This document shows positions 34,767 to 43,685 of a DNA stretch of 64,000 nucleotides, piece after piece. Positions within the stretch are counted from its first letter, which is position 1. Each line of letters starts with the position of its first letter. Source of the DNA: Paenibacillus albidus. GTDB lineage: Bacteria; Bacillota; Bacilli; Paenibacillales; Paenibacillaceae. A program made the position numbers and the translations under genes. A model generated the notes under the pieces. That model saw only the letters and a program-made list of their open reading frames with translations, was not told the origin of the DNA and made no database searches. The stretch spans positions 1-64,000 of the forward strand of contig NZ_BMKR01000016.1 of assembly GCF_014644435.1 (NCBI RefSeq), written 5' to 3'.

Positions 34767-36085
34767 TTAGGGTTGAAGCGGGCTTAGGGCATAAGAGATA
34801 ATCCGGGCTTTGCCTACGGTTGTATGAAATTTCCCTTGGTCAACGTGCACAGGGCTTTTGCGGCGCTCCAAGATGTCGCTGGTGTATAGGCCTTCCAGCG
34901 GAAAATAAGTCTGAACGGCAAGCTCCCGGTCCTCATGCGCCAGATTGTACCACCGCAAAAGGACATCATCATGCTCCTGTGACATTTTGAATGCGGAAAG
35001 CGCGAGAGAGCGGCCCTCCCAGCACAGCGGCTGATAGGTGGCGGGCAATGGACCTTGCTGCCATTCCGTCTGAAGCCCAAACCATGGTGCCTGATACTGG
35101 TAAGCCCAGGCAAAAGTCTCCGCCTCAATGGCATTCCCGGAGTGGGGACAAACTGCAAACTCCACAGTGTGTTCACCCAGACACTGGGCTTCCGGCGTCG
35201 GAAAGACGCCCCAGTCTCCGAGCTCCGATACACAACGCAGCAGGGTTACGGCGATTGTATTCATCCCGTCGCGAAGCACTTCATATTCATTAAGGCCTTT
35301 ATTGGCAACAGTCAGGCCAGCCTTGCTGCCGGATACACTGACAAAGGCCTGCTGATGCTGGGCATGGCTCGGATTCATCCAGTCGGCAGCCGGATGAATA
35401 TCACGTTCTGCCACCTCAAAGACCGAATCGGCCAGATGCGAAGCTGCCGCAAGACCGGTCGGGAACAGGACACGAAGCCGGTGATCTTTAGCCTGATTCA
35501 CAAAAGAGGATGAGACCAGCAGCCCTTTGCCGCTTGCTTCCAGACTGACTCTGGTCATGATGCGCAGCGGCAGATGCTCGGAAGCTCTTAAAGCTTGGCG
35601 TTGCCGGAAGGGAATCATCCTGCGTTTCTCCTCTTCAAATGAGGCATCCGCTGCCGCAGGGATGCTCCAGTCATGCACGATTTCGTAAGTGATACGATAA
35701 GGCTCATGCTCGACAAGCGAAATACGGGCAGGCAGCCCCTTCGTAGTCAGCGGAATATCATTATCCGGCTGGCGGAATATATATTCGTTGCCCAGATCGC
35801 CGCAATCTTCGTAGATCCCCAAGTTATCAAAGGTTTTCCCGCTCTGTTTGTCAGTTAGCCGGTAGGAGCCATAGCCTCTCTTTTCTCCGGAAAGACCTGA
35901 AGATAGTCTTCAATAATAATGGTTTGTCCGTCCAGGTGAAAATAACGGTAACGTTCATCGTTCTCCAGCGTATTCAGCAGCTCATTCATCAGCTCGGTCA
36001 GCAGAACATGATGGTGCTCATAAGGCATGTACCATTCCCGGTCCCAGTGGGTGTGGGAGATCAGGTGAGCGGTTGTGCGGGTCAT
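34767..36085 (-). pseudogene. GH38 alpha-mannosidase with a large internal deletion
   Basis: The 5' part (from 36085) encodes about 70 residues of a GH38 N-terminus including the signature HLISHTHWDREWYM and DYLQVFPEKREA. At about 35857-35875 the frame breaks. The next readable frame is YGSYRLTDKQSGKTF followed by IYEDCGDLGNEY, which belongs to the middle beta-sandwich of the same family, and runs about 360 residues to the normal C-terminus at 34767. GH38 enzymes are usually 850 to 1000 residues, so roughly 450-550 codons, including the catalytic nucleophile region, are missing. Deletion plus frameshift makes it a clear pseudogene, although the distal part still has good codons and could be recently broken. 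Confidence 0.88.
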
Positions 36086-36398
36086 GACAATTTCCTCCTA
36101 ATCCTCAGCGAATCCTATAGTCGGGCGTTCGTAGCAAATATTTGCACATCTCCCCGGCGATCACAATATGTAACTTTTGCAGCTGGCCGGGCAGTTCATA
36201 ATTTACACATTTTTTGCAGGTGTGTTCCGGGGCGGGAATAAATAGCTTTATTGCGTCAAGGGCTGTCACACCGCGATTGTTGCCGGCCACCCGATGACAA
36301 TGCAGATCTTACATATTTACGGTGTCAGCTGTGGTTGTCTAGACTTTGGGATGTAAGCGTTAGCAGGAAACAATAAACGAATAGAGAGGAGGGGAAGA
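36086..36398. promoter_or_regulatory. Divergent control region of the mannoside locus
   Basis: 313 bp between the GH38 remnant and the importer. It holds the perfect palindrome GCAAATATTTGC at about 36136-36147 and a cre site near its right end. No gene is seen. Promoters for both directions must lie here. Confidence 0.5.
36352..36365. promoter_or_regulatory. Catabolite-responsive element (cre)
   Basis: TGTAAGCGTTAGCA matches the CcpA-binding consensus TGWAANCGNTNWCA throughout. It lies about 35 bp before the first importer gene, so glucose repression of the mannoside locus is likely. Confidence 0.7.
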
Positions 36399-37352
36399 AT
36401 GAGGGGGAAAAGACAGCTTGCCGTATCCGGCAACCCTTCTTTGAAGAACAAGTCCCTAGGCAAAAGAGTCTTGCAGAACTGGGAGCTTTATCTGTTCATG
36501 GCTCCCGCACTGCTGTATTTCCTCGTATTTCATTACGGTCCGATGTACGGCATCCAGATTGCTTTTAAGAACTTTGTTCCTTCCAAAGGAATTACGGGCA
36601 GTCCATGGGTCGGGTTTGATCATTTCGAACGTTTTTTCAATTCCTATTATTTCTGGGATCTGCTCTGGAATACATTCAGCATCAGCTTCTACGAGTTGGC
36701 CATCGGGTTTCCTTTGCCGATTATTTTGGCGCTGGCGTTTAACGAGGTTCGGACCGGGCCTTTCAAAAAAACAGTCCAGACGGTCACTTATGCACCACAT
36801 TTCATCTCTGTAGTTGTTATGGCGGGGATGATCATTACATTCCTGTCGCCATCCAGCGGTATCATTATCCGGGTGATCGAAGGGCTCGGCTTTACGCCGG
36901 CGGCTTTTCTGACAGATCCGGCCTGGTTTAAAACAGTGTATGTGATGTCGGGTGTGTGGCAAAGTACGGGCTGGGGAACGATTATTTACCTGGCTGCCTT
37001 GTCCGGGGTCGATCCGCAACTTCATGAAGCTGCAATTGTAGACGGCGCAAGCCGCTTTAAGCGGATGCTGCACATTAACCTGCCGACCATTGTGCCGACC
37101 ATTACCATTATGCTGATCCTGAACATGGGTAATATTCTGGGTCTGGGTTTTGAGAAAATCCTGCTGCTGCAAAACTCGCTTAATATGGAGGCGTCGGATG
37201 TAATATCCACCTATGTGTACCGTGCGGGTCTGGTGAACGCCCAATACAGCTTCTCGACAGCGGTCGGCCTGTTTAACTCCGTTGTAAACGTTATGCTGCT
37301 GGTCACTGTGAACAAGATTGCCAGACGCACCAGTGAGAACAGCCTCTGGTAG
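36399..37352 (+). CDS. Mannoside ABC importer permease, LplB-like
   Basis: 317-residue permease with about six membrane segments and the EAA loop EAAIVDGASRFKRML. The N-terminus carries a basic stretch before the first membrane segment, as in LplB proteins that work with large binding proteins of about 540 residues. AGAGGAGGGG lies just before the ATG. First gene of a plus-strand operon: two permeases, binding protein, GH38 remnant, GH130. Mannoside specificity is inferred from neighbours. Confidence 0.92.
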   Translation: MRGKRQLAVSGNPSLKNKSLGKRVLQNWELYLFMAPALLYFLVFHYGPMYGIQIAFKNFVPSKGITGSPWVGFDHFERFFNSYYFWDLLWNTFSISFYELAIGFPLPIILALAFNEVRTGPFKKTVQTVTYAPHFISVVVMAGMIITFLSPSSGIIIRVIEGLGFTPAAFLTDPAWFKTVYVMSGVWQSTGWGTIIYLAALSGVDPQLHEAAIVDGASRFKRMLHINLPTIVPTITIMLILNMGNILGLGFEKILLLQNSLNMEASDVISTYVYRAGLVNAQYSFSTAVGLFNSVVNVMLLVTVNKIARRTSENSLW

Positions 37353-37368
37353 AAAGGAGTTGAAATCT

Positions 37369-38280
37369 ATGGTTACTGCCCTGAAGGAGTCCAAAGGCGA
37401 CAAATTATTTCTGGTGAGCACCTATATTTACCTGTGCCTTGCGCTGGTTGTGGTCATTTATCCGCTCATTTATATTCTCAGCGCTTCGATCAGCGACCCG
37501 CAAGATGTCAATTCAGGAGCCATGTGGCTTTTTCCCAAGAATCTGACCCTGGACGGATACAAGCTAGTGTTTGAAAATCCTAAGATATGGAATGGGTACT
37601 TAAATACCATTATCTATACGGTGATCGGGACGCTGCTGAATCTAGTGGTCACCTTGCCGGCATCTTATGCCCTCAGCAGATCGGATTTTGTCGGCCGGCA
37701 ATTTTTTATGGGTTTTATTCTCTTCACGATGTTTTTCAGCGGGGGACTGGTGCCGACCTATCTTTTAATCAAAAACCTGGGTCTGATCAACAGTATGGGG
37801 GCGTTGATTCTGCCAGTTGCCGCTTCGGTGTGGAATATTGTGGTCGCCCGGACGTTTTTTCAGTCAACTATTCCCAAAGAACTGCAGGAAGCGGCACATA
37901 TCGACGGGTGTACCAATCTGAGGCTGTTTATCCGGATTATTCTGCCGTTGTCCGCACCGATTGTCGCCGTTATGGCTCTGTTCTATGGGGTGGGGCATTG
38001 GAACAGCTATTTCCCGTCCCTGATCTATTTGAATGATGAGACCAAATATCCGCTGCAAATGGTTTTGCGGCAAATTCTCGTCCTCCAGGAAATGTCGGCG
38101 GAAACAACCGGCGCTGCGATCAGCGGGGAGGTGGCCATGGCCATGAATTCCAAGGCGGAGACCGCATCGCTGGTCAAATATGGAGTCATTGTAGTCTCCA
38201 CCCTGCCGATTATTGCCGTGTATCCGTTTCTTCAACGCTACTTTGTCCAAGGTGTGATGATTGGCTCGGTCAAGGGCTAG
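37369..38280 (+). CDS. Mannoside ABC importer permease, LplC/YtcP-like
   Basis: 303-residue permease, partner of the LplB-like subunit. The EAA loop is EAAHIDGCTNLRLF. I start at 37369 (AAAGGAG upstream); an earlier frame lies inside the first permease. It is separated from it by 16 bp. Five or six membrane segments; the C-terminus ends VQGVMIGSVKG, typical of this subfamily. Confidence 0.92.
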   Translation: MVTALKESKGDKLFLVSTYIYLCLALVVVIYPLIYILSASISDPQDVNSGAMWLFPKNLTLDGYKLVFENPKIWNGYLNTIIYTVIGTLLNLVVTLPASYALSRSDFVGRQFFMGFILFTMFFSGGLVPTYLLIKNLGLINSMGALILPVAASVWNIVVARTFFQSTIPKELQEAAHIDGCTNLRLFIRIILPLSAPIVAVMALFYGVGHWNSYFPSLIYLNDETKYPLQMVLRQILVLQEMSAETTGAAISGEVAMAMNSKAETASLVKYGVIVVSTLPIIAVYPFLQRYFVQGVMIGSVKG

Positions 38281-38318
38281 GCAAACAGAATTCTATTCTC
38301 AAGAAGGAGGAATTATTG

Positions 38319-39935
38319 ATGCAGATAACAAGTAAACCCTGGAAGCTGGTGCTGAGCGGAGCGATGGTCCTGACACTCCTGGCCGGCTGCGGCACATCCA
38401 ATACAGCGGAGAACACAGGCGAGGGCACGGGTGGTGAGGTTACTGTCAGTAAAGAAGGGTTCCCTATTGTGGACAAGCCGGTCACTCTGTCGCTGATGGC
38501 CCCTGACGTCGGTATTCAGAACTGGGAGGATATGGTGGTCCTTCAGCAGATGAAAGAGAAGACCGGCATTACTCTTGAATACCGCAACGCCCCGAAGGAC
38601 AGCTTTGAAACGAAAAAGAACCTGGTGTTCGCCAGCGGAGATTATCCGGATATCTTGTATGCCGCAGGTTTGACTACCGCAGAACAGATGAACTACGGAG
38701 AACAGGGGATTCTGATCCCGCTGGAAGAACTCATTGAGGAATACGCGCCGAATTTCAAAGCTCTCCTGGAGGAGAACCCCGATGTCCGCAAGTCGATCAC
38801 TGCGCCGGACGGACATATCTATTCCCTGCCCGTCGTGGAGATGAGCCAGCATTGGTACCGGAACCCGCTGTGGTATAACGGCGATTTCCTCAAAGCCCTT
38901 AAGATTGACAAGCTCCCTGAAACAACCGAGGAATTGTACACCTATCTGAAGCGTGTCAAAGAGGAGGACCCGAACGGGAACGGCGTGGCGGATGAGATTC
39001 CACTTTCCTCGGTTACGGTAACCTCAGCCAATCTGCGGGATATCCGCACCTGGCTGCTTGGGGCTTTTGGCATTTATGAGGAAGAAATCTATGTGGATGA
39101 CGCGGATAAAGTGCATTATACGCCAATGGAAGAAGGCTACAAGGAATATCTGACCTTCATGAACCGCCTGTGGTCCGAAGAACTGCTGGATCATGAGAGC
39201 TTCTCACAGACCGCAGAACAGAAAAAAGCCAAGGCGCAGAACAACCGGGTCGGGCTATTCTCCGATTGGCATGCCTACATGACCAAAGGCGGAGAGCCTT
39301 CCACGGAAGATCCGATGTTTGCCCCTGTGAAAAGCGATAGCGTCGATAAACCTGCCATAGCCAAGAACAGAGGCATTACAACCGGAGCGTTTGCGATTAC
39401 GGAAAGTAATCCGGAGCCGGAAGCCTCCATGCGGTGGGTGGATTATCTGTATTCCTATGAAGGCGCAATGTTCTTCAACAAAGGTCCGGAGGGGATGCTC
39501 TGGGAGTACACGGATAAAGATGCGAGAGTCAAGAAATACCTGCCTGTACCTGATGGAAAAGAGATGGAAGACTACCGGGCCACCCTGACCCCGAACTATG
39601 GAATTCCTGCACCTACGCTTTCTATGGATGATATCAACAAAGGGTTGAAGACGGATTTTGATCTGTGGGTAGAACAAGAGACACAGACAAAGTTGCTGGA
39701 CAAAGGGGCACGGATTCCTTTTCCTTCCTTATTCCTGACTGTGGAGGAGCAGACCGAGATTAACAGCCTGAATTCCGATCTGAGCACCTACGTGAAACAG
39801 ATGGAGGCCAAGTTCATTACCGGAGCCGAGCCGTTCGCCAATTGGGACGCTTATGTAGACACTGTCAAGAAAATGGGCGGTGAACGGGTAGCGGAAATTA
39901 ACCAGGCCGCTTATGACCGCTGGAAATCAAACTAG
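38319..39935 (+). CDS. Sugar-binding lipoprotein, LplA-like
   Basis: 538-residue extracellular solute-binding protein with lipoprotein motif LTLLAGC at about residues 20-26, then a Gly/Thr/Glu-rich linker. The mature part has the large-subfamily features DYPDILYAAG and DPNGNGVADEIPLS (a calcium-site-like stretch). AAGGAGG precedes the ATG at 38319; a TTG directly before it is less likely. Third gene of the operon. No ATPase gene is near, so a shared MsmX-type ATPase is probably used. Confidence 0.92.
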   Translation: MQITSKPWKLVLSGAMVLTLLAGCGTSNTAENTGEGTGGEVTVSKEGFPIVDKPVTLSLMAPDVGIQNWEDMVVLQQMKEKTGITLEYRNAPKDSFETKKNLVFASGDYPDILYAAGLTTAEQMNYGEQGILIPLEELIEEYAPNFKALLEENPDVRKSITAPDGHIYSLPVVEMSQHWYRNPLWYNGDFLKALKIDKLPETTEELYTYLKRVKEEDPNGNGVADEIPLSSVTVTSANLRDIRTWLLGAFGIYEEEIYVDDADKVHYTPMEEGYKEYLTFMNRLWSEELLDHESFSQTAEQKKAKAQNNRVGLFSDWHAYMTKGGEPSTEDPMFAPVKSDSVDKPAIAKNRGITTGAFAITESNPEPEASMRWVDYLYSYEGAMFFNKGPEGMLWEYTDKDARVKKYLPVPDGKEMEDYRATLTPNYGIPAPTLSMDDINKGLKTDFDLWVEQETQTKLLDKGARIPFPSLFLTVEEQTEINSLNSDLSTYVKQMEAKFITGAEPFANWDAYVDTVKKMGGERVAEINQAAYDRWKSN

Positions 39936-39950
39936 GGAGGCACCGGGACG

Positions 39951-40157
39951 ATTCTCAGACTATACGAGTCTGCGGGCGGAAGAGGTACGGCTACCATAGA
40001 TTGGATGACGGGGAAGATCCAAGCCTATTCGGTTAACCTGCTGGAGCAGGAGACCGGCCCCCTGCAAGCGGAAGCTGGAACCCTGACTCTTTTTTTTCAG
40101 CCATACGAAGTCAAAACGATAAAAATCAACCACAATCCACACGCTCAGGAGGCATAG
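39951..40157 (+). pseudogene. C-terminal remnant of a second GH38 alpha-mannosidase
   Basis: Between the binding-protein stop and the GH130 gene an open stretch without a start codon encodes 68 residues: ILRLYESAGGRGTATIDW, later YSVNLLEQETGPLQ, and finally LTLFFQPYEVKTIKI, then TAG. This is the usual last strand set of GH38 C-terminal domains (LRLYE...LLE...F.P.EI.T). The rest of the gene is absent, so a deletion fused the region after the binding-protein gene to the last codons of the mannosidase. It reads in the operon direction, so an alpha-mannosidase gene once sat between the importer and GH130. Confidence 0.75.
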
Positions 40158-40160
40158 CCC

Positions 40161-41177
40161 ATGAAAATTACCAGGCATCCGCAAAATCCGATTGTAGTCC
40201 CCGGAGGTTATGAATGGCGTAAAGTAACTGTCTTCAACCCTGCCGTTATTATCGACAACGGCAAATTCTATATGATTGAGCGCACAGCAGGATCACTTAC
40301 GCCATGCAAGAATTTCTTGGGTCTGCTGGAGAGCGGGGACGGCGTGAACTTCACGCATGTCAAAGAGGAGCCGATTGTGACCCCCGATATGCTGGGTTTC
40401 CCTTACGGCAGCGTGCAGGACCCCCGGATTGTCAAAATTGACGGCACCTTTTATTTGAATTACGCTTTGCGCCCCTGTGCGATGAGTTATTATCCGACAG
40501 GTGCCGGGGTACCGGAGCGTTCAATTTCGGAGTATCCGGATGGCTGGGGGGAAGAAGAGGGGCATTGGCTGACCCGCTCTTCAATCCTGAAGTCGGACAA
40601 TCTGCTTGACTGGACGTTTGTGGGGGACACGACGCCGCTGGATATCAACGACCGGGACAACATCCTGTTCCCGGAGAAAATCAATGGCAAGTTCGTGCTG
40701 CTGCGCCGGCCGGAGGAATATGTGGGTGAAGCCTACGGAACGGAAAAGGCGGCGATGTGGATTACCTATTCCGAGGATCTGATCCATTGGGAAGAACCGA
40801 AGCTGCTGGCCAAAGCGGAAAACCAGGCTTGGGAGTCACGGAAAATCGGCGGCTCGACACCCCCTGTGCGGACAGACCAGGGCTGGCTGGTGCTCTACCA
40901 CGGTGTTGATGAGAACATCGTATACCGGGTGGGAGCCATGCTGCTGGACCTGGACAACCCGGAGATTATCCTTGCGCGAACCCGCAACTTTATCATGGAA
41001 CCGGAAACATACTACGAGAAGTTCGGGTATCAAATTCCGAATGTCGTCTTCCCTACCGGAAATGTCGTCAAGGATGGACTGCTGTACATTTATTATGGAG
41101 TAACGGATACAGCAATTGCGCTGGCCACCGTCCCGCTGGACGAGCTGGTGGATTATATATTGAACGAGCCGCAATAA
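40161..41177 (+). CDS. GH130 family beta-mannoside phosphorylase/hydrolase
   Basis: 338 residues, five-bladed propeller enzyme of GH130. These enzymes phosphorolyse or hydrolyse beta-linked mannosides such as mannosyl-N-acetylglucosamine or mannobiose. Family blocks are FNPAVIIDNGKFYMIER, SVQDPRIVKIDGTFYLNY (the conserved Asp motif), KIGGSTPPVRTDQGWL and YHGVDEN. CAGGAGG lies upstream of the ATG, overlapping the GH38 remnant stop. The subfamily, and hence phosphorylase or hydrolase, cannot be fixed by eye. Fits degradation of an N-glycan-like or plant mannoside together with GH125. Confidence 0.9.
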   Translation: MKITRHPQNPIVVPGGYEWRKVTVFNPAVIIDNGKFYMIERTAGSLTPCKNFLGLLESGDGVNFTHVKEEPIVTPDMLGFPYGSVQDPRIVKIDGTFYLNYALRPCAMSYYPTGAGVPERSISEYPDGWGEEEGHWLTRSSILKSDNLLDWTFVGDTTPLDINDRDNILFPEKINGKFVLLRRPEEYVGEAYGTEKAAMWITYSEDLIHWEEPKLLAKAENQAWESRKIGGSTPPVRTDQGWLVLYHGVDENIVYRVGAMLLDLDNPEIILARTRNFIMEPETYYEKFGYQIPNVVFPTGNVVKDGLLYIYYGVTDTAIALATVPLDELVDYILNEPQ

Positions 41178-41191
41178 AATTGCGGCTTTAT
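41167..41191. terminator. Terminator at the end of the mannoside operon
   Basis: AGCCGCAAT (41167-41175) pairs with ATTGCGGCT (41179-41187), followed by TTAT. The left arm includes the GH130 stop codon. It may also serve the convergent AraC gene. Confidence 0.65.
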
Positions 41192-41208
41192 CTTTGTTTC
41201 AATCCGGG

Positions 41209-43536
41209 TTATTTCGCCACCGAACCTTTAATAGTATGCTGCTTGCGGTATTGGCCCGGCGTCAAACCCGTCTCCTTCTTGAATTTGCGGATGAAATTCG
41301 GCGCATCCAGATAACCTACCTGTTCAATGATTTCCTTGAGCGGCGCACTGGTGCTCTCAAGCAGCCGGATCACTTCATCCACACGGCGCTGCCAGATATA
41401 TTGCGAGAAGTTGTTGCCTGTTTTGTCTTTGAAGCTGCGGCTCAGATAAGAGGTGGAGATAGAGTACTTCAGGGCAACATGTTCCAGACTGAGGGTGTAA
41501 TCTGCGAATTGCTGATCCACATAAGCTACGATGTCCTCAATCAGTGAAGACTCCTGAGTTTCCGTATTCCGCTGGACCTGCTGACAGATTCGGGCTGCCA
41601 GGGACAACAGTCTGCTCTCCAATTCTTCAAGAGTCTCAAAGGCCGTCAAAGCAGGCATATCCGCGAATACTTCATTCATGCCAAGCTCGGAGGCCGTCCG
41701 CAGAAAGGTATTCAGCAGATCGAAGCAGATGCAGCGCAGCAGGTGAACCGGGAGCGGCTCATCCTTGACCGTGTCGATGGTGTCGGCAATCATCTCACGG
41801 GCGACGGATTCATTGCCCTGCTTGAGACTTTGCTCCAGCTTCAGCATGGATTTGCGGGGAATCCAGAAGCTTCCCGTAGCCGGTGAAGTCAATTCTGCCA
41901 GCTGTTCAAAATAGGTTACGTGTCCGCTGCGTCTGATCATCCGGTGCTCCAGAGCGGTTGCTGCCTCAATAAAGGACTGGTTCAGCCGGGCCAGATCACG
42001 GTATGCGGTTCCGACACCAATCTTGGGCACAAGCCGGGAATTTCCGTTGATGACTTCCTGAACCGCCTCAATAACTTCCTCAATCCGGCTTTGTGCTGGT
42101 TGGTTGTCATAACCGGATAAGGAGATGATCAAGGCAAACTGGTTGTCGGCGGAGAATTCAACCCCAAAGATTTGGGCTGTAAGGCCCGGCAAATGCATGC
42201 TGCTGAACATTTCCTGCAGCAAATGGCGTTCGTTCCAGGAGGTCTCACCCTCAAGAGCATCATCCCAGGACAGGATAACCGCGAAATACAGGCCATGACC
42301 CTGCGGATGCTCAAATCCTGCACGGTGGATCATCTGTTCAATTTCGGGATCATCCGGCTTGCCGTGTTTTAGCAGCAGCAGCAGGCACTGATTGCGGACA
42401 AAAGGCTCCTGCATGTCAATTCTGGCGCTGTAATCCTGGATTGTCTGCCGGATCCATTCCCATTCATTGCGAGTTTTGTGGGCGTCAGTATTATTGCTTC
42501 TCAGCTTGGCAAGCTCCATCAGGTCCTTAATGGGGTGGTATTGCCGTTTGGCCAGCAGCAGGGCGGCGATGATCCCGGTGATCACCGCAATGCCGAACAC
42601 CAGCACAATCAAGGTCTGGACATGGGCGACCCGGCTGAAGAATTGATAGCTTGGCATTGTGGTCACATAGGTCCAGTCGTTCTGCTCGGAACGGACAGAG
42701 ACGACAGAATGCTGCTCTCCGTCCAGAACCAGGTTGTGGATACCCGGCTCCAGGCTGGACAAGCGGCTTAATTCGTCTTTGGCAAGACTTACGCCGCGGC
42801 TGTTCGCGGTGAGCACCCCGCCGGACTGGTTAAAAATATAGCTGCTGCCGGAAAAGTCGCTGAGGATGGAATCCATCACCCCGGTAAGTTTGGATTCCTT
42901 CATCAGATAAACCACGGTGCCATAGGGGAACGGATCATTTGGTTTAATGGGGACGAGCAGGGCCAGCATCGTGTCGCGGCGGGAGTTGACCGTTACATTC
43001 TCAGCCGAACGCATCAGCGGCTGCCTGGTCTCATTAAGATCATGCAGCAGCTCTTCCTGTGACCAGTGCTCGAACTGGTAAAATGAATTGAAGGTCACCT
43101 TCAGATCCGTCAGGCCGCGGTAGGAATAGATGTTGGTATCCTCATGAAAATAAAGAAACAGATCCTCAACGATGCTGTTGCTGGCTTTGTAATTGGCCAA
43201 TGCTTGAATGGCCTCCATGCTGTAATAAGGATGCTGTACCATGTAAGGAGTCAGGTGCTTGTCAAAGGCGATTCTGCTGGAAGTCTCCTGCAGCTCGGTC
43301 ATACGGGCATCAATCGTCAGCTTGACCTGATTCAATTGATTCACATTGGACTGCTCAATCTCCACGCGGAGGCCCTTAACAGCGTTTTCATATACAAATA
43401 TAGTTACGCCGGTCAAAGGGATCAGGAACATCAGAATATAGGAGAAGGCATATTTCAACAGCAGTCTGGATTTAAAATGATCCCAATTCAACGGGAACCT
43501 GGATACTATGGATGACTTGAGTACCTTTTTTAGCAT
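41209..43536 (-). CDS. Membrane-anchored AraC-type regulator with Cache-like sensor
   Basis: 775 residues. Membrane segment at about 27-50, large extracytoplasmic sensor at about 52-300 (Cache/HAMP-linked type), second membrane segment near 305-330, a long cytoplasmic linker, and the C-terminal AraC helix-turn-helix pair at about 665-770 with YSISTSYLSRSFKDKTG and VGYLDAPNFIRKFKK. It senses outside the cell and binds DNA directly, without a separate kinase. GGAGGGG precedes the ATG. It is convergent to the GH130 gene and probably activates the mannoside operon; the amidohydrolase cluster on its other side is an alternative target. Confidence 0.9.
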   Translation of the reverse strand: MLKKVLKSSIVSRFPLNWDHFKSRLLLKYAFSYILMFLIPLTGVTIFVYENAVKGLRVEIEQSNVNQLNQVKLTIDARMTELQETSSRIAFDKHLTPYMVQHPYYSMEAIQALANYKASNSIVEDLFLYFHEDTNIYSYRGLTDLKVTFNSFYQFEHWSQEELLHDLNETRQPLMRSAENVTVNSRRDTMLALLVPIKPNDPFPYGTVVYLMKESKLTGVMDSILSDFSGSSYIFNQSGGVLTANSRGVSLAKDELSRLSSLEPGIHNLVLDGEQHSVVSVRSEQNDWTYVTTMPSYQFFSRVAHVQTLIVLVFGIAVITGIIAALLLAKRQYHPIKDLMELAKLRSNNTDAHKTRNEWEWIRQTIQDYSARIDMQEPFVRNQCLLLLLKHGKPDDPEIEQMIHRAGFEHPQGHGLYFAVILSWDDALEGETSWNERHLLQEMFSSMHLPGLTAQIFGVEFSADNQFALIISLSGYDNQPAQSRIEEVIEAVQEVINGNSRLVPKIGVGTAYRDLARLNQSFIEAATALEHRMIRRSGHVTYFEQLAELTSPATGSFWIPRKSMLKLEQSLKQGNESVAREMIADTIDTVKDEPLPVHLLRCICFDLLNTFLRTASELGMNEVFADMPALTAFETLEELESRLLSLAARICQQVQRNTETQESSLIEDIVAYVDQQFADYTLSLEHVALKYSISTSYLSRSFKDKTGNNFSQYIWQRRVDEVIRLLESTSAPLKEIIEQVGYLDAPNFIRKFKKETGLTPGQYRKQHTIKGSVAK

Positions 43537-43600
43537 ATGGATAGTCCCCTCCAGTATATAAGGTGCAGAAAATAAGGCGCAGAAAAAATATTTTATAAAA

Positions 43601-43635
43601 CATTATAACATTATAATCATTAAAATGTTATGATG
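43601..43635. promoter_or_regulatory. Candidate operator of the amino-sugar-acid operon
   Basis: CATTATAACATT (43601-43612) and AATGTTATGATG (43624-43635) form an inverted repeat (11 of 12) with an 11-bp AT-rich spacer. It lies 50 bp before the first gene, in the promoter zone, where the GntR-type regulator encoded at the operon end could bind. Confidence 0.5.
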
Positions 43636-43685
43636 TAGGAACAATATTCTGTCAAAAGGAACATTAAATCTGACAGGGGAAAGAG

